Positions 48,195-56,321 of a DNA stretch of 64,000 nt are shown in pieces. The DNA is from DATDIC01 sp963764525. Lineage in GTDB: Bacteria; Pseudomonadota; Alphaproteobacteria; Acetobacterales; Acetobacteraceae. The DNA lies in assembly GCA_963764525.1 (NCBI GenBank), contig CAVXTC010000020.1, forward strand, positions 62,001 to 126,000, given 5' to 3'. The translations under genes and the position numbers were made by a program. Each line of letters starts with the position of its first letter. The stretch's first letter is position 1. The notes below the pieces were generated by a model, which was not told the origin of the DNA, searched no databases, and saw nothing but the letters and a program-made list of their open reading frames with translations.

Positions 48195-49112
48195 ATGGAC
48201 GCAGTGCCATCCTACCTTGAGCAGCTCTTCGGTGCCGGGCTGTTGCTGCCCACCGGCGTCGATGGCCTGTATGGCCGCAGCCAGATGTTCGAGGACGTCC
48301 TGGAGCGCATGGCCGCTAAGCTCGGCACCTGGGGGCGCGAGCGGCACGCCGAATTGCTGCGGTTTCCACCCGGCATGCAACGCGACATGCTGGTGAAGGC
48401 CGGGTATTTCAAAAGTTTCCCGCAGCTTGCCGGCACGATCCATGCGTTCTGCGGCACCGACCGCGACCATCGCGAGATGCTGCGCTGCATGGAAGTCGGC
48501 GATGACGGCTGGATGGATCAGCAGAAGCCGACCGACCTCGCGCTGACGCCCGCCGCCTGTTACCCTATCTATCCGATCGTCGCGCGGCGCGGCAGGCTGC
48601 CCACCGATGGCCGCCTGTTCGACGTGCGGTCCTGGTGCTTCCGCCGCGAGCCCTCGCTCGACCCGGTGCGGATGCAGTTGTTTCAGATGCAGGAATACGT
48701 CCGCATCGGCGCGCCCGAACAGGTACTGGAATTCCGCAATGGCTGGATGGAGTATGGGCAACGGCTGTTCGCCGCGCTCGGCGTGCCGCACGCAGTCGAT
48801 GTGGCCAATGATCCGTTCTTCGGCCGCACCGGCAAGCTGCTGGCCGACAGCCAGCGCGAACAGAAATTCAAGTTCGAGCTGCTGGTCCCGGTGACCAGCA
48901 CGGACAAGCCGACCGCGGTCATGAGCTTCAATTATCATGGCGATCATTTCGGCCAGACCTGGGGCATCCGCACGGCCGACGATTCCGTGGCGCACACCGC
49001 CTGCATCGGCTTCGGGCTGGAGCGCATCGTGCTGGCGCTGTTCCGCCATCACGGCCTGGACGCACGCGAATGGCCGGGGAATGTGCGGGACGTGCTTTGG
49101 GACCGGGCATGA
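48195..49112 (+). CDS. Amino acid--[acyl-carrier-protein] ligase (class II aaRS homologue)
   Basis: A 305-residue protein that matches the catalytic core of atypical (methanogen-type) seryl-tRNA synthetases but lacks any tRNA-binding domain. Class II motif 2 is RSWCFRREPSLDPVRMQLFQ and motif 3 is GFGLERIVLALF. Cys122 (AACYPIYP), Glu167 (QMQEYVRIG) and Cys270 (HTACIGFG) provide the Cys-Glu-Cys zinc site used by this family to bind the amino group. Characterised homologues in Bradyrhizobium and Agrobacterium activate Gly or Ala with ATP and load it on the phosphopantetheine of a neighbouring carrier protein, not on tRNA. The carrier gene is two genes upstream. Confidence 0.93.
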   Translation: MDAVPSYLEQLFGAGLLLPTGVDGLYGRSQMFEDVLERMAAKLGTWGRERHAELLRFPPGMQRDMLVKAGYFKSFPQLAGTIHAFCGTDRDHREMLRCMEVGDDGWMDQQKPTDLALTPAACYPIYPIVARRGRLPTDGRLFDVRSWCFRREPSLDPVRMQLFQMQEYVRIGAPEQVLEFRNGWMEYGQRLFAALGVPHAVDVANDPFFGRTGKLLADSQREQKFKFELLVPVTSTDKPTAVMSFNYHGDHFGQTWGIRTADDSVAHTACIGFGLERIVLALFRHHGLDAREWPGNVRDVLWDRA

Positions 49113-50080
49113 ACCAGATCAGCTTGCTCACTCCGCCTGGCGGCTGCGCGCTGCAGGCGCCGGACCGCAATTGGCCGCTCGCCAATTGCTATATGGATCT
49201 ATGGATCGGCGTGCTTGATCACTGGGGCCTGGATCCGACTGCCTGCCTGCCGTTCACTGTGGCGATGGAGTTCGAGGGCGATCAGTTCACCTTCTTCAAA
49301 TACCCGCACGAAGACCTGGAGCGGCTATACGGGGTGATCGTGCACGAGATCTCCTGCTACGATACGCTGGAGCGGCATACGATCGAGCAGTTGAAGCGTG
49401 GCCGGGTCGTGCTGGCCGAAGTGGACGGCTGGTACCTGCCGGACACGCGGGCGACCAGCTATCGCATGGTCCACGTGAAGACGACGATCGGCGCCATCGA
49501 AATCGATCCCACCGAGCGGCGGCTGCGCTACTTCCACGCCAACGGCTGCCATGAACTGTTCGACGAGGATTACGACGGCGTGTTCCGTCGCGGCGCCACG
49601 TTCGACGCGCAGGAAGACATCCTGCCGCCGTTCGCCGAGTTGGCTTACCGGCGCTGGCCGGCGCTGCAGGGGCAGGAGCTGACTGCCGCTTCACTCGATC
49701 TCATGCGCAAGCATATCAGGCGCCGGCCGGAGGCCAATCCGTTCGAACTCTATCGCCAGGTCATCGGCGATCACGTGCGCCGCCTGATGGACGGCGGGGA
49801 TCCCTATTTCCATCTCTATGCGTTCCATGTCACCCGCCAGATCGGCAGCAATTTCGAACTGCTGGGCTCGTACCTGCAGTGGCTGGAGCAGCGCGGGCAG
49901 ACTGGACTGGAGAGCATGGCGGTCGAAGCCGACAAGCTGGCGACATCGTCGAAAGCGTTGCAGTTCAAACTGGCACGCGTTGCCGGCAAGAGGAAGTTCG
50001 ATGCGTGCGAGGACACGCTGGCCGGGATGGCGGCAACCTATGCCGGGCTGATCGGCAAGCTGGCCGCGCGCTTCGGCTGA
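49109..50080 (+). CDS. DUF1839 family protein, possible aminoacyl transferase
   Basis: A 323-residue protein of DUF1839, a family that travels with amino acid:[carrier protein] ligases. Blocks are NCYMDLWIGVLDHWGLDP, FEGDQFTFFKYPHEDLERLY, AEVDGWYLPDTRATSYRMVH and HVKTTIGAIEIDPTERRLRY. The order Cys27, His122, Asp133 and the 'vDxwYLPD...H...IeiDp' pattern resemble the papain-like N-terminal domain of BtrH, which moves an acyl group from a carrier protein to an aminoglycoside. A transferase role is my inference; the family is formally uncharacterised. The ATG overlaps the ligase stop (ATGA). Confidence 0.85.
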   Translation: MNQISLLTPPGGCALQAPDRNWPLANCYMDLWIGVLDHWGLDPTACLPFTVAMEFEGDQFTFFKYPHEDLERLYGVIVHEISCYDTLERHTIEQLKRGRVVLAEVDGWYLPDTRATSYRMVHVKTTIGAIEIDPTERRLRYFHANGCHELFDEDYDGVFRRGATFDAQEDILPPFAELAYRRWPALQGQELTAASLDLMRKHIRRRPEANPFELYRQVIGDHVRRLMDGGDPYFHLYAFHVTRQIGSNFELLGSYLQWLEQRGQTGLESMAVEADKLATSSKALQFKLARVAGKRKFDACEDTLAGMAATYAGLIGKLAARFG

Positions 50081-50099
50081 GGCAGCGGAGCCGGCGCCG

Positions 50100-52550
50100 A
50101 TGGCCCCGGGCGAAACCGCGCTGTCGGAGGGCTGGGAGTGGCAGCGCAGCACGGCCGACGCGGCGGCATCGCCCGCCGAATTGCCGGCGAATGGCTGGCG
50201 CCCCGCGATCGTACCGGGTACCGCCGCGCAGTCCATGAAGGCGTGCGGTCTGTGGAACGAGCGCGATCCAGCGCCGCTGGATGATGAAGACATCTGGTAT
50301 CGATTGCACTTTGCCGGTACCGGGAGCGACCGGTTGCGCCTGGGCGGGTTGGCGACGATTGGCGAGGTCTGGCTGAACGGCCATCTTGTGCTTACGTCGG
50401 ACAACATGTTCCTGGCGCACCGGCTCGACCTGAAGACGCGCGCCGAAAACGATCTGCATCTGTGTTTCCGGAGCCTTTCCCGTCTTCTGGCAGGCAAGCG
50501 CGGCCGGGCACGGTGGCGGCCACGGATGATCTCGCCGCCCGGCCTTCGCTTCGTCCGCACCACGCTATTGGGGCACATGCCGGGCTGGTGTCCGAGTGTG
50601 CACGCGGTGGGGCCGTGGCGGCCGATCACGCTGCAACCGATCGGCACGGCACCGCAGGTCCTGACGCTCGATCTGCGCCCCGGGATTCAGGATGGTGATG
50701 GCGTCGTCACGCTGTGCGTCACACTGGACCGGGACGTGGATGCGCCGGCATGGCTTTGCGTCGGAGGGGCGTCCGCACGCCTGCATCCGGACCAGGCGCG
50801 AACGCTTGCAGGGCAGCTTCGGATACCGGCGCCGCACTGCTGGTGGCCGCACACGCATGGCGACCCTTTTCTTTATCCTGCCTCGCTGATGATCGGCGAT
50901 GATGAACAGACTTTGGCGCCGATCGGCTTCCGCACGCTGATGTTGGACCGCGGTGAGGACGGCAGGGGCTTCACGTTGCTGGTGAACGACCGGCGCGTGT
51001 TCTGCCGCGGCGCATGCTGGACCAGTCCCGACATTGTCAGCCTGCCGGGCGATCGCGACAGCTATGCCCCCTTGCTGTCGGCCGCGCAGGACGCCGGCAT
51101 GAACATGATCCGTCTCGGCGGAACGATGCTGTATGAAAGCGATGCCTTTTATGAACTGTGCGACGAGCTCGGCGTGATGGTCTGGCAGGATTTCATGCTG
51201 TCCAATTTCGATTATCCGGTAAAGGATGAAAGCTTCCGCGCGTCGCTCACCGCCGAAGTCGATCAGTTCCTGTGCCGGACGCAGCCGCGCGCCTGCATCG
51301 CAATACTGTGCGGTGGCAGCGAGGTGATGCAGCAGGCGGCGATGCTCGGCCTGCCGCGGGCGGTCTGGGAAGAGGGGCCGCACAGCGGCCTTGTTCCGGA
51401 CCGCTGCGCCGCGCTGCGCCCGGATGTGCCGTATGTTTCGAACAGCCCGTCCGGCGGCGACTGGCCGTTTTTGCCCAACGAGGGCGTGACGCATTATTAC
51501 GGTGTCGGCGCCTATTTACTGCCGGTGGCCGACGCGCGCCGGGCCGGGGTGCGCTTCACCTCCGAATGCCTGGGCTTCGCCAACGTGCCCTGCGCGCGCA
51601 CGGTCGAGCAGACCTTGCCGGTTTCATCGACCACCGATCCGCGCTGGAAGGCCGCGACACCGCACGACATCGGGGTGGCCTGGGATTTCGAGGACATTCG
51701 CGACCATTACCTGCGCGAGCTGTTCGGCGTCGATCCCATCCAGCTCCGCTATGAAGATTTCGAGCGGTACCTGGATGCCTCCCGCGCGGTGGGCTGCGTG
51801 GTGATGGAAGCGGTGTTCGCCGAATGGCGGCGCGTGGGCTCGATCTGCGCCGGCGGAATCGTCTGGCAGCTTCGGGATCTGCGGCCCGGGGCTGGCTGGG
51901 GTGTGATCGACTCGCTGGGCCGGCCGAAGCCTGCCTGGCATGCCTTGCAGCGTGCCTTCCGCCCACGCCAGCTTGTCATCACCGATGAGGGGCTGAACGG
52001 CCTGCACCTGCACATCCTGAATGAATCGCCTGAGCCGCTGCGCGCGCAGCTGATGCTGGTCTGCCTGCGCGACGGGCGCGTGCCGATCCGTCAGGCGGAA
52101 CGCGATGTGGAACTGGCACCGCACGGTGCCGCGATGCTGCCCAGCACGGCGCTGATTCCGGAGTTCTTCGATATCGCCTACGCCTATCGCTTCGGACCAC
52201 CGTTCCACAGCGTCACCGCCGCCTGGCTTACCCACGCCGGGGGAGCGCTGATCGCTGATGCATACCATTTCCCGCGACGCATCCTGCCGGCCCGGGAAGA
52301 GCTTGGCCTGACGGCGGCGGTGACACAGGATTCTGACGGCTGGTCGCTTTGCCTCCGCACCGACGCCTTTGCACAGTTCGTGCATGTCGAGGACCCGCAT
52401 TTCCGCGCCAAGCCGGACTGGTTTCATCTGCCGCCCGGTATCGAACGCCGGACTCGACTGATCCCGTTCGGCACCACCGCCGCCGCACCGGACGGCGAGG
52501 TGCGAGCGCTCAATCTTGCCGGCGCCGTCAGCTTCCGGAGCCGTCCATGA
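50100..52550 (+). CDS. Glycoside hydrolase family 2 protein, beta-mannosidase-like
   Basis: An 816-residue cytoplasmic protein without signal peptide. It has an N-terminal jelly-roll (EDIWYRLHFAGTG, ATIGEVWLNGHLV), an Ig-like domain, and a TIM barrel with NDRRVFCRGACWTSPDIVSL and DAGMNMIRLGGTMLYESDAF. The acid/base glutamate is likely Glu408 (CGGSEVMQQ) and the nucleophile Glu489 (RFTSECLGF), the usual GH2 pair. It lies 19 bases after DUF1839 and overlaps the next gene by 4 bases. A glycosidase inside an aminoacyl-carrier operon suggests that the acceptor or product is a glycoside. The sugar is not known. Confidence 0.88.
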   Translation: MAPGETALSEGWEWQRSTADAAASPAELPANGWRPAIVPGTAAQSMKACGLWNERDPAPLDDEDIWYRLHFAGTGSDRLRLGGLATIGEVWLNGHLVLTSDNMFLAHRLDLKTRAENDLHLCFRSLSRLLAGKRGRARWRPRMISPPGLRFVRTTLLGHMPGWCPSVHAVGPWRPITLQPIGTAPQVLTLDLRPGIQDGDGVVTLCVTLDRDVDAPAWLCVGGASARLHPDQARTLAGQLRIPAPHCWWPHTHGDPFLYPASLMIGDDEQTLAPIGFRTLMLDRGEDGRGFTLLVNDRRVFCRGACWTSPDIVSLPGDRDSYAPLLSAAQDAGMNMIRLGGTMLYESDAFYELCDELGVMVWQDFMLSNFDYPVKDESFRASLTAEVDQFLCRTQPRACIAILCGGSEVMQQAAMLGLPRAVWEEGPHSGLVPDRCAALRPDVPYVSNSPSGGDWPFLPNEGVTHYYGVGAYLLPVADARRAGVRFTSECLGFANVPCARTVEQTLPVSSTTDPRWKAATPHDIGVAWDFEDIRDHYLRELFGVDPIQLRYEDFERYLDASRAVGCVVMEAVFAEWRRVGSICAGGIVWQLRDLRPGAGWGVIDSLGRPKPAWHALQRAFRPRQLVITDEGLNGLHLHILNESPEPLRAQLMLVCLRDGRVPIRQAERDVELAPHGAAMLPSTALIPEFFDIAYAYRFGPPFHSVTAAWLTHAGGALIADAYHFPRRILPAREELGLTAAVTQDSDGWSLCLRTDAFAQFVHVEDPHFRAKPDWFHLPPGIERRTRLIPFGTTAAAPDGEVRALNLAGAVSFRSRP

Positions 52551-54315
52551 TCCCGGTCCAGGTGTCCGGCTCCATCGGCTGGTTGCATTTGCCGGAGAAG
52601 CGGCCATCGGCCACGCGCGGCGTGGTGCTCTGTGCCACCCTCGGCAACGAGGCGATGAATGTACACCGTGCATGGGTGATGCTGGCTGAGACGCTCGCCG
52701 CGTCCGGTTTACCGACGCTGCGCTTCGATTATCCCGGTACCGGCGATTCGGTGATGAACGAAAGCGAGGGCCTGTGTCTCGCTGATTGGACGCGCAGCAT
52801 AACAGATGCCGCCGCTTGGCTGCAAGCCAACGCCGGTGTTACCGAGATCTATCTATGCGGGCTGCGCGCCGGTGCGGCACTGGCGACCATCGCGGCGCCG
52901 CTGGTGCCTGGCCTGGCTGGTCTGGCGCTATTGGCTCCGGTGGTATCCGGCCGGTCCTACATGCGCGAGCAGGTCATTACCGCCCGCGCCTGGGACGCGA
53001 TCTGGATGGTGAATCAGCCGATCGAACAGGATTGCTGGTTCGAGGCTGCCGGCCTGCGGGTTCCAATAAGCCTGAAGCGCGACCTGGATGCGATCGACCT
53101 TCGCAAACTGCCGACCTGCCCGGCGCCCCGCGTGCTGGTCATGGACCCCGTCAACACGCTGCCGGTACAGGCAGTGACGGAACGCCTGGCGACCCTCGGC
53201 GCCGAGGTCGCAGGAGTGCCGTTCCCCGGCTACGAAGCGCTGCTTCGGGACGCGCTTTACTCGGAGGTTCCCCATGCCGCGCATAACGAGGTGGCGGCCT
53301 GGATGACTGCGGAGCAGATCGCCGGCGAGGCGGACCCATTCACGACACCGGCAGTCCTGCCCTGCCTTGATCTCAACCAGGCGACCGAGGCGCCGGTCCG
53401 ATTTGGCCCCGACAGCCGGTTGTTCGGCGTTTTTTGCGCACCTCGAGGAGGTTTCAAAAGCATCGTATCTTTGCTGATCCTGAATACTGGCGGCCATCGT
53501 CACGTCGGGCATTCGCGGTTCGCGGTGAGCTTCGCCCGTCGGCTGGCGGAACTCGGCATTCCGTCACTGCGGATGGATGCATCGGGGATCGGCGACAGCG
53601 ATCCGGGTTGCGGCGATGCCGGGCAATTCTACGACGCGTCCGGCCAGACCGACGGCAAGGCCGCAATCGATTGGCTGGTTGCCGCGGGCGGCGGCAAGGT
53701 TGTGGTGCTCGGGTTGTGCTCGGGCGCGTACACCGCATTGCACCTTGGCGTGCAGGATGAGCGAATCGCCGGAATCGTGGTTGGGAATCTTCAGCGATTC
53801 GTGTGGACATCAGGTACGTCACTGCGCGTCGTGCAGCGGACAACGCGCCGTACCACCCGCTTCTATATGGAGAATATCGGCAGCAAGGCCGTATGGCACC
53901 GGTTGCTGCGGGCGGACATCGACGTGTTCGGTATCGGACGCACGCTGGCCGGCCGCGTATTGCGGCGCGTGCGATCCAGGCTGGATTCCGCTGCTCGCCC
54001 CGCTCGGAAACCCGAGCCGCTTCGGTCACGGTGCGCGGCTGGTTCCACTTCCTGCGACAGCGCGGCATTCCCGTGCTGTACACATTGAGCTTCAACGATC
54101 CCGGATTGGACGAGTTGGAAGAGTATTTCGGGCCGGCCGGACGACGGCTGGGGGATTTTCCGAACGTGCGTCTCGAAGTGCTGGAGAATGCGGATCACAC
54201 GCTCAGTCATCACGATGCGCGCGAGGCTTTTTTCGCCTTGCTGGCCGGCTGGCTGGCGGAGCATTTCCCCGCCCCGGCCGCGAAACCCGCACGTCCGGCA
54301 ATGGCCACGGAGTAA
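52547..54315 (+). CDS. Double alpha/beta hydrolase with non-serine nucleophile sites, about two frameshifts
   Basis: About 589 residues with two tandem alpha/beta-hydrolase domains. In domain 1 the nucleophile elbow reads CGLRAG, with Arg107 where Ser is expected. In domain 2 it reads GLCSG, with Cys391 in the nucleophile place, after SLRMDASGIGDSD. Shifts at about 53990 and 54030 pass through LLAPLGNPSR to VTVRGWFHFLRQRGIPVLYT and the His region LENADHTLSHHDA. The domain pair recalls the hydrolases linked to exosortase gene sets. It may act as a thioesterase or transferase releasing the carrier-bound product (inference). The ATG overlaps the GH2 stop. Confidence 0.83.
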
Positions 54316-54344
54316 ACCGTCCGCGAGCATGGGTCGCAAGGCGG

Positions 54345-54372
54345 GCGACCTCGCAGAACTCTGCGAGGTCGC
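54345..54372 (+). terminator. Hairpin after the carrier-protein operon
   Basis: A perfect 12-bp stem (gcgacctcgcag / ctgcgaggtcgc) with a 4-base loop lies 29 bases after the stop of the hydrolase gene. There is no T run, but position and strength suggest a transcript end or processing structure. Confidence 0.6.
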
Positions 54373-54441
54373 GGCGTTGTCATGAGCGGCGCTGCCGGTT
54401 TCGTGGTAACCTGGGCTTTTGCTGTCCCCGGAGGCTGAGTC

Positions 54442-54609
54442 GTGTTGAGCCAACTGAACCAGGGCGCCGTGTCTTCCTCGCAGTTCGTGCAATTGCTGCT
54501 GGAGTTTGCCGGCGCTGACCCCGGGCTGATCACGCGTGCCGCGGCAGGAGTTGTGCCCGGGCCATCTGCCCCGCAGCCGATTGCCGCGCCGGAGCCGGTT
54601 GGCTCCTGA
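54442..54609 (+). CDS. Putative 55-residue protein downstream of the operon
   Basis: A GTG-started ORF with a strong GGAGG ribosome site 7 bases before it. The first 35 residues (QLNQGAVSSSQFVQLLLEFA and on) could form an amphipathic helix; the last 20 are Pro/Ala-rich. It is not a known family, and its stop lies inside a 26-base near-palindrome. It sits between two hairpins, so it would need its own promoter or readthrough. Its place invites the thought of an acceptor peptide or small partner of the aminoacyl pathway, without direct evidence. Confidence 0.45.
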   Translation: MLSQLNQGAVSSSQFVQLLLEFAGADPGLITRAAAGVVPGPSAPQPIAAPEPVGS

Positions 54610-54619
54610 GCCAACCGGC
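54594..54619. terminator. Near-perfect palindrome between convergent genes
   Basis: A 12-bp stem (gccggttggctc / gagccaaccggc) with a 2-base loop covers the stop codon of the 55-residue ORF and ends 15 bases before the stop of the convergent OB-fold gene. Probably a bidirectional terminator. Confidence 0.65.
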
Positions 54620-54633
54620 GTATCGCGGCGGGA

Positions 54634-55032
54634 TCAGGCCGGCACGAACATCGGCATCGGCGGACCGCCCTCGCTGGGCACGAATTTCACCGTTACCGGC
54701 TGGCCGATGCGGATGCCGTCGAGGTCGCAATCGACGATGTTGGTCATCATCGTCGGGCCCTCATTCAGTGTTACATAGGCGATGCAATAAGGCACCTCGG
54801 CGCGCTTCATGACGCTGAACGAGTAGATCTTGCCCTTGCCGCTGACCTGCGCCCACTCGACCTTGCCCAGGGTGAAGGGTGATATGCCGCGCGGGTACCA
54901 GATGAACTTCCCGGTATCGGCGCATTTCGGCAGCACCAGCTTGCCTTGCGCGCAACCGTCCCAGAACGGTTTGGTTTCCGGGTTGCTGTCCGGCGCGCCG
55001 ACGAATCCGATCTTCCGCTGCTGATAAGCCAT
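54634..55032 (-). CDS. Zn-ribbon/OB-fold (DUF35) protein, thiolase partner
   Basis: A 132-residue protein of the DUF35 type: an N-terminal helix and rubredoxin-like ribbon (TKPFWDGCAQGKLVLPKCAD) followed by an OB fold (GKVEWAQVSGKGKIYSFSVM, DGIRIGQPVTVKFVP). Only two of four usual ribbon cysteines are seen. These proteins form complexes with thiolase-like enzymes and help acyl-CoA binding. It lies 5 bases after the thiolase gene, the standard arrangement. Confidence 0.9.
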   Translation of the reverse strand: MAYQQRKIGFVGAPDSNPETKPFWDGCAQGKLVLPKCADTGKFIWYPRGISPFTLGKVEWAQVSGKGKIYSFSVMKRAEVPYCIAYVTLNEGPTMMTNIVDCDLDGIRIGQPVTVKFVPSEGGPPMPMFVPA

Positions 55033-55037
55033 CGTGT

Positions 55038-56207
55038 TCACTCCCGTTCCATGATCAGCGTCGCCGAACCGTGGCGCGTGCCCAGAGACCCACCGGTGCC
55101 GTGCGCCAGCGCAAGATCGCAGTTCTTCACCTGCACCTTCGGATGCGCCTCGTCGCGAAGCTGGCGCACCGCCTCGATCACCTTGGTGATGCCGCCCCGA
55201 TTGGCTGGATGGTTGTTGCACAGCCCGCCGCCATCGGTGTTGAACGGCAGCTTGCCTTGGCCGGAGATCAGGTTGCCGTCGGCAACGAACTTGCCGCCCT
55301 GGCCTTTTTCGCAGAACCCCAAATCCTCGATCTGCATCAGCACAGTGATGGTGAAGCTGTCGTAAATCGAGGCGTATTTGATATCGCCAGGTTTGACCCC
55401 TGCCATCTCGAACGAGGTCGGCCCCGACCAGCGCGCGCCGGAATAGGTCAGATCGACGGCGCCGGCGAATTGCCCTTTCGGGTGCTCGCCCATGCCGATC
55501 ACCTTCACCTTCGGGCGCTTCAGGCTACGTGCGATCTCCGGTTTCACCACCACCAGCGCGCCGCCGCCGTCGCTGATCACGCAGCAATCCAGCCGGTGCA
55601 GCGGGCTGGCGATGACAGGTGAGTTCACCACCTGCTCCACCGTGACAACGTCGCGCAGCATGGCGTGCTCGTTGTATTGCGCGTGGTGCGACGCGGCGAC
55701 CTTGATCCAGGCGAGCTGCTCGCTGGTGGTGCCGAATTCATGCATGTGCCGCTGCGCGCACATCGCGTACATGTTCGCCACGGTGGGCGAGTACGGATAT
55801 TCGAACTGCATGTCCGGCTGTGCCGGATTGCCGGCACGCGCCGCGGTGCCGGTAGCCTGGCCCTCGCTGCGCGGCCGGCCGGCCAGGGTGATCAGTGCCA
55901 CGTTGCAGCGCCCGGCGGCGATCGCCTCGGCGGCGTGCGCCACCAGCATCAGATACGAAGACCCGCCGATGTCGGTCGCATCGATATGGCGGACGTTCAG
56001 GTTCATGTAATCGACCATCGACAGCGGCCCCATTCCGGGCGCGTCGCCGGCGCAGAAATATCCGTCCACGTCGTCCTTGGTCAGGCCTGCATCGTCCAAC
56101 GCGCCCTTGGCGCACTCGGCGTGCAGCAAGGCCACGGACTTGTCGGGCGCCTTGCGCGTCGGGTGCTCATAGGCTCCGGCGATGTACGCTGCCCCTTTAA
56201 GACTCAT
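55038..56207 (-). CDS. Thiolase family protein (SCP-x/lipid-transfer type)
   Basis: A 389-residue thiolase-fold protein. Its start, AAYIAGAYEHPTRKAPDKSV, is typical of the SCP-x-like group. The usual N-terminal catalytic Cys position reads GGSSYLMLVAHAAEAI, so Ser replaces Cys. His regions GGLCNNHPANRGGI and LALAHGTGGSLGT are retained. Such enzymes act with DUF35 partners in sterol side-chain or other acyl-CoA cleavage, often by retro-aldol and not thiolytic chemistry. The substrate is open. It is divergent from the P450 gene. Confidence 0.9.
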   Translation of the reverse strand: MSLKGAAYIAGAYEHPTRKAPDKSVALLHAECAKGALDDAGLTKDDVDGYFCAGDAPGMGPLSMVDYMNLNVRHIDATDIGGSSYLMLVAHAAEAIAAGRCNVALITLAGRPRSEGQATGTAARAGNPAQPDMQFEYPYSPTVANMYAMCAQRHMHEFGTTSEQLAWIKVAASHHAQYNEHAMLRDVVTVEQVVNSPVIASPLHRLDCCVISDGGGALVVVKPEIARSLKRPKVKVIGMGEHPKGQFAGAVDLTYSGARWSGPTSFEMAGVKPGDIKYASIYDSFTITVLMQIEDLGFCEKGQGGKFVADGNLISGQGKLPFNTDGGGLCNNHPANRGGITKVIEAVRQLRDEAHPKVQVKNCDLALAHGTGGSLGTRHGSATLIMERE

Positions 56208-56321
56208 GTGTCTGAACTCCCCCTGATCAATCGATACGAGGCGCGATTATACCGAACGGTAGCCCCACGGCCACCCGGAACCTTCTGGCACGGGCCGGAG
56301 CCGCTGCGGTAGCCTGGGGCG

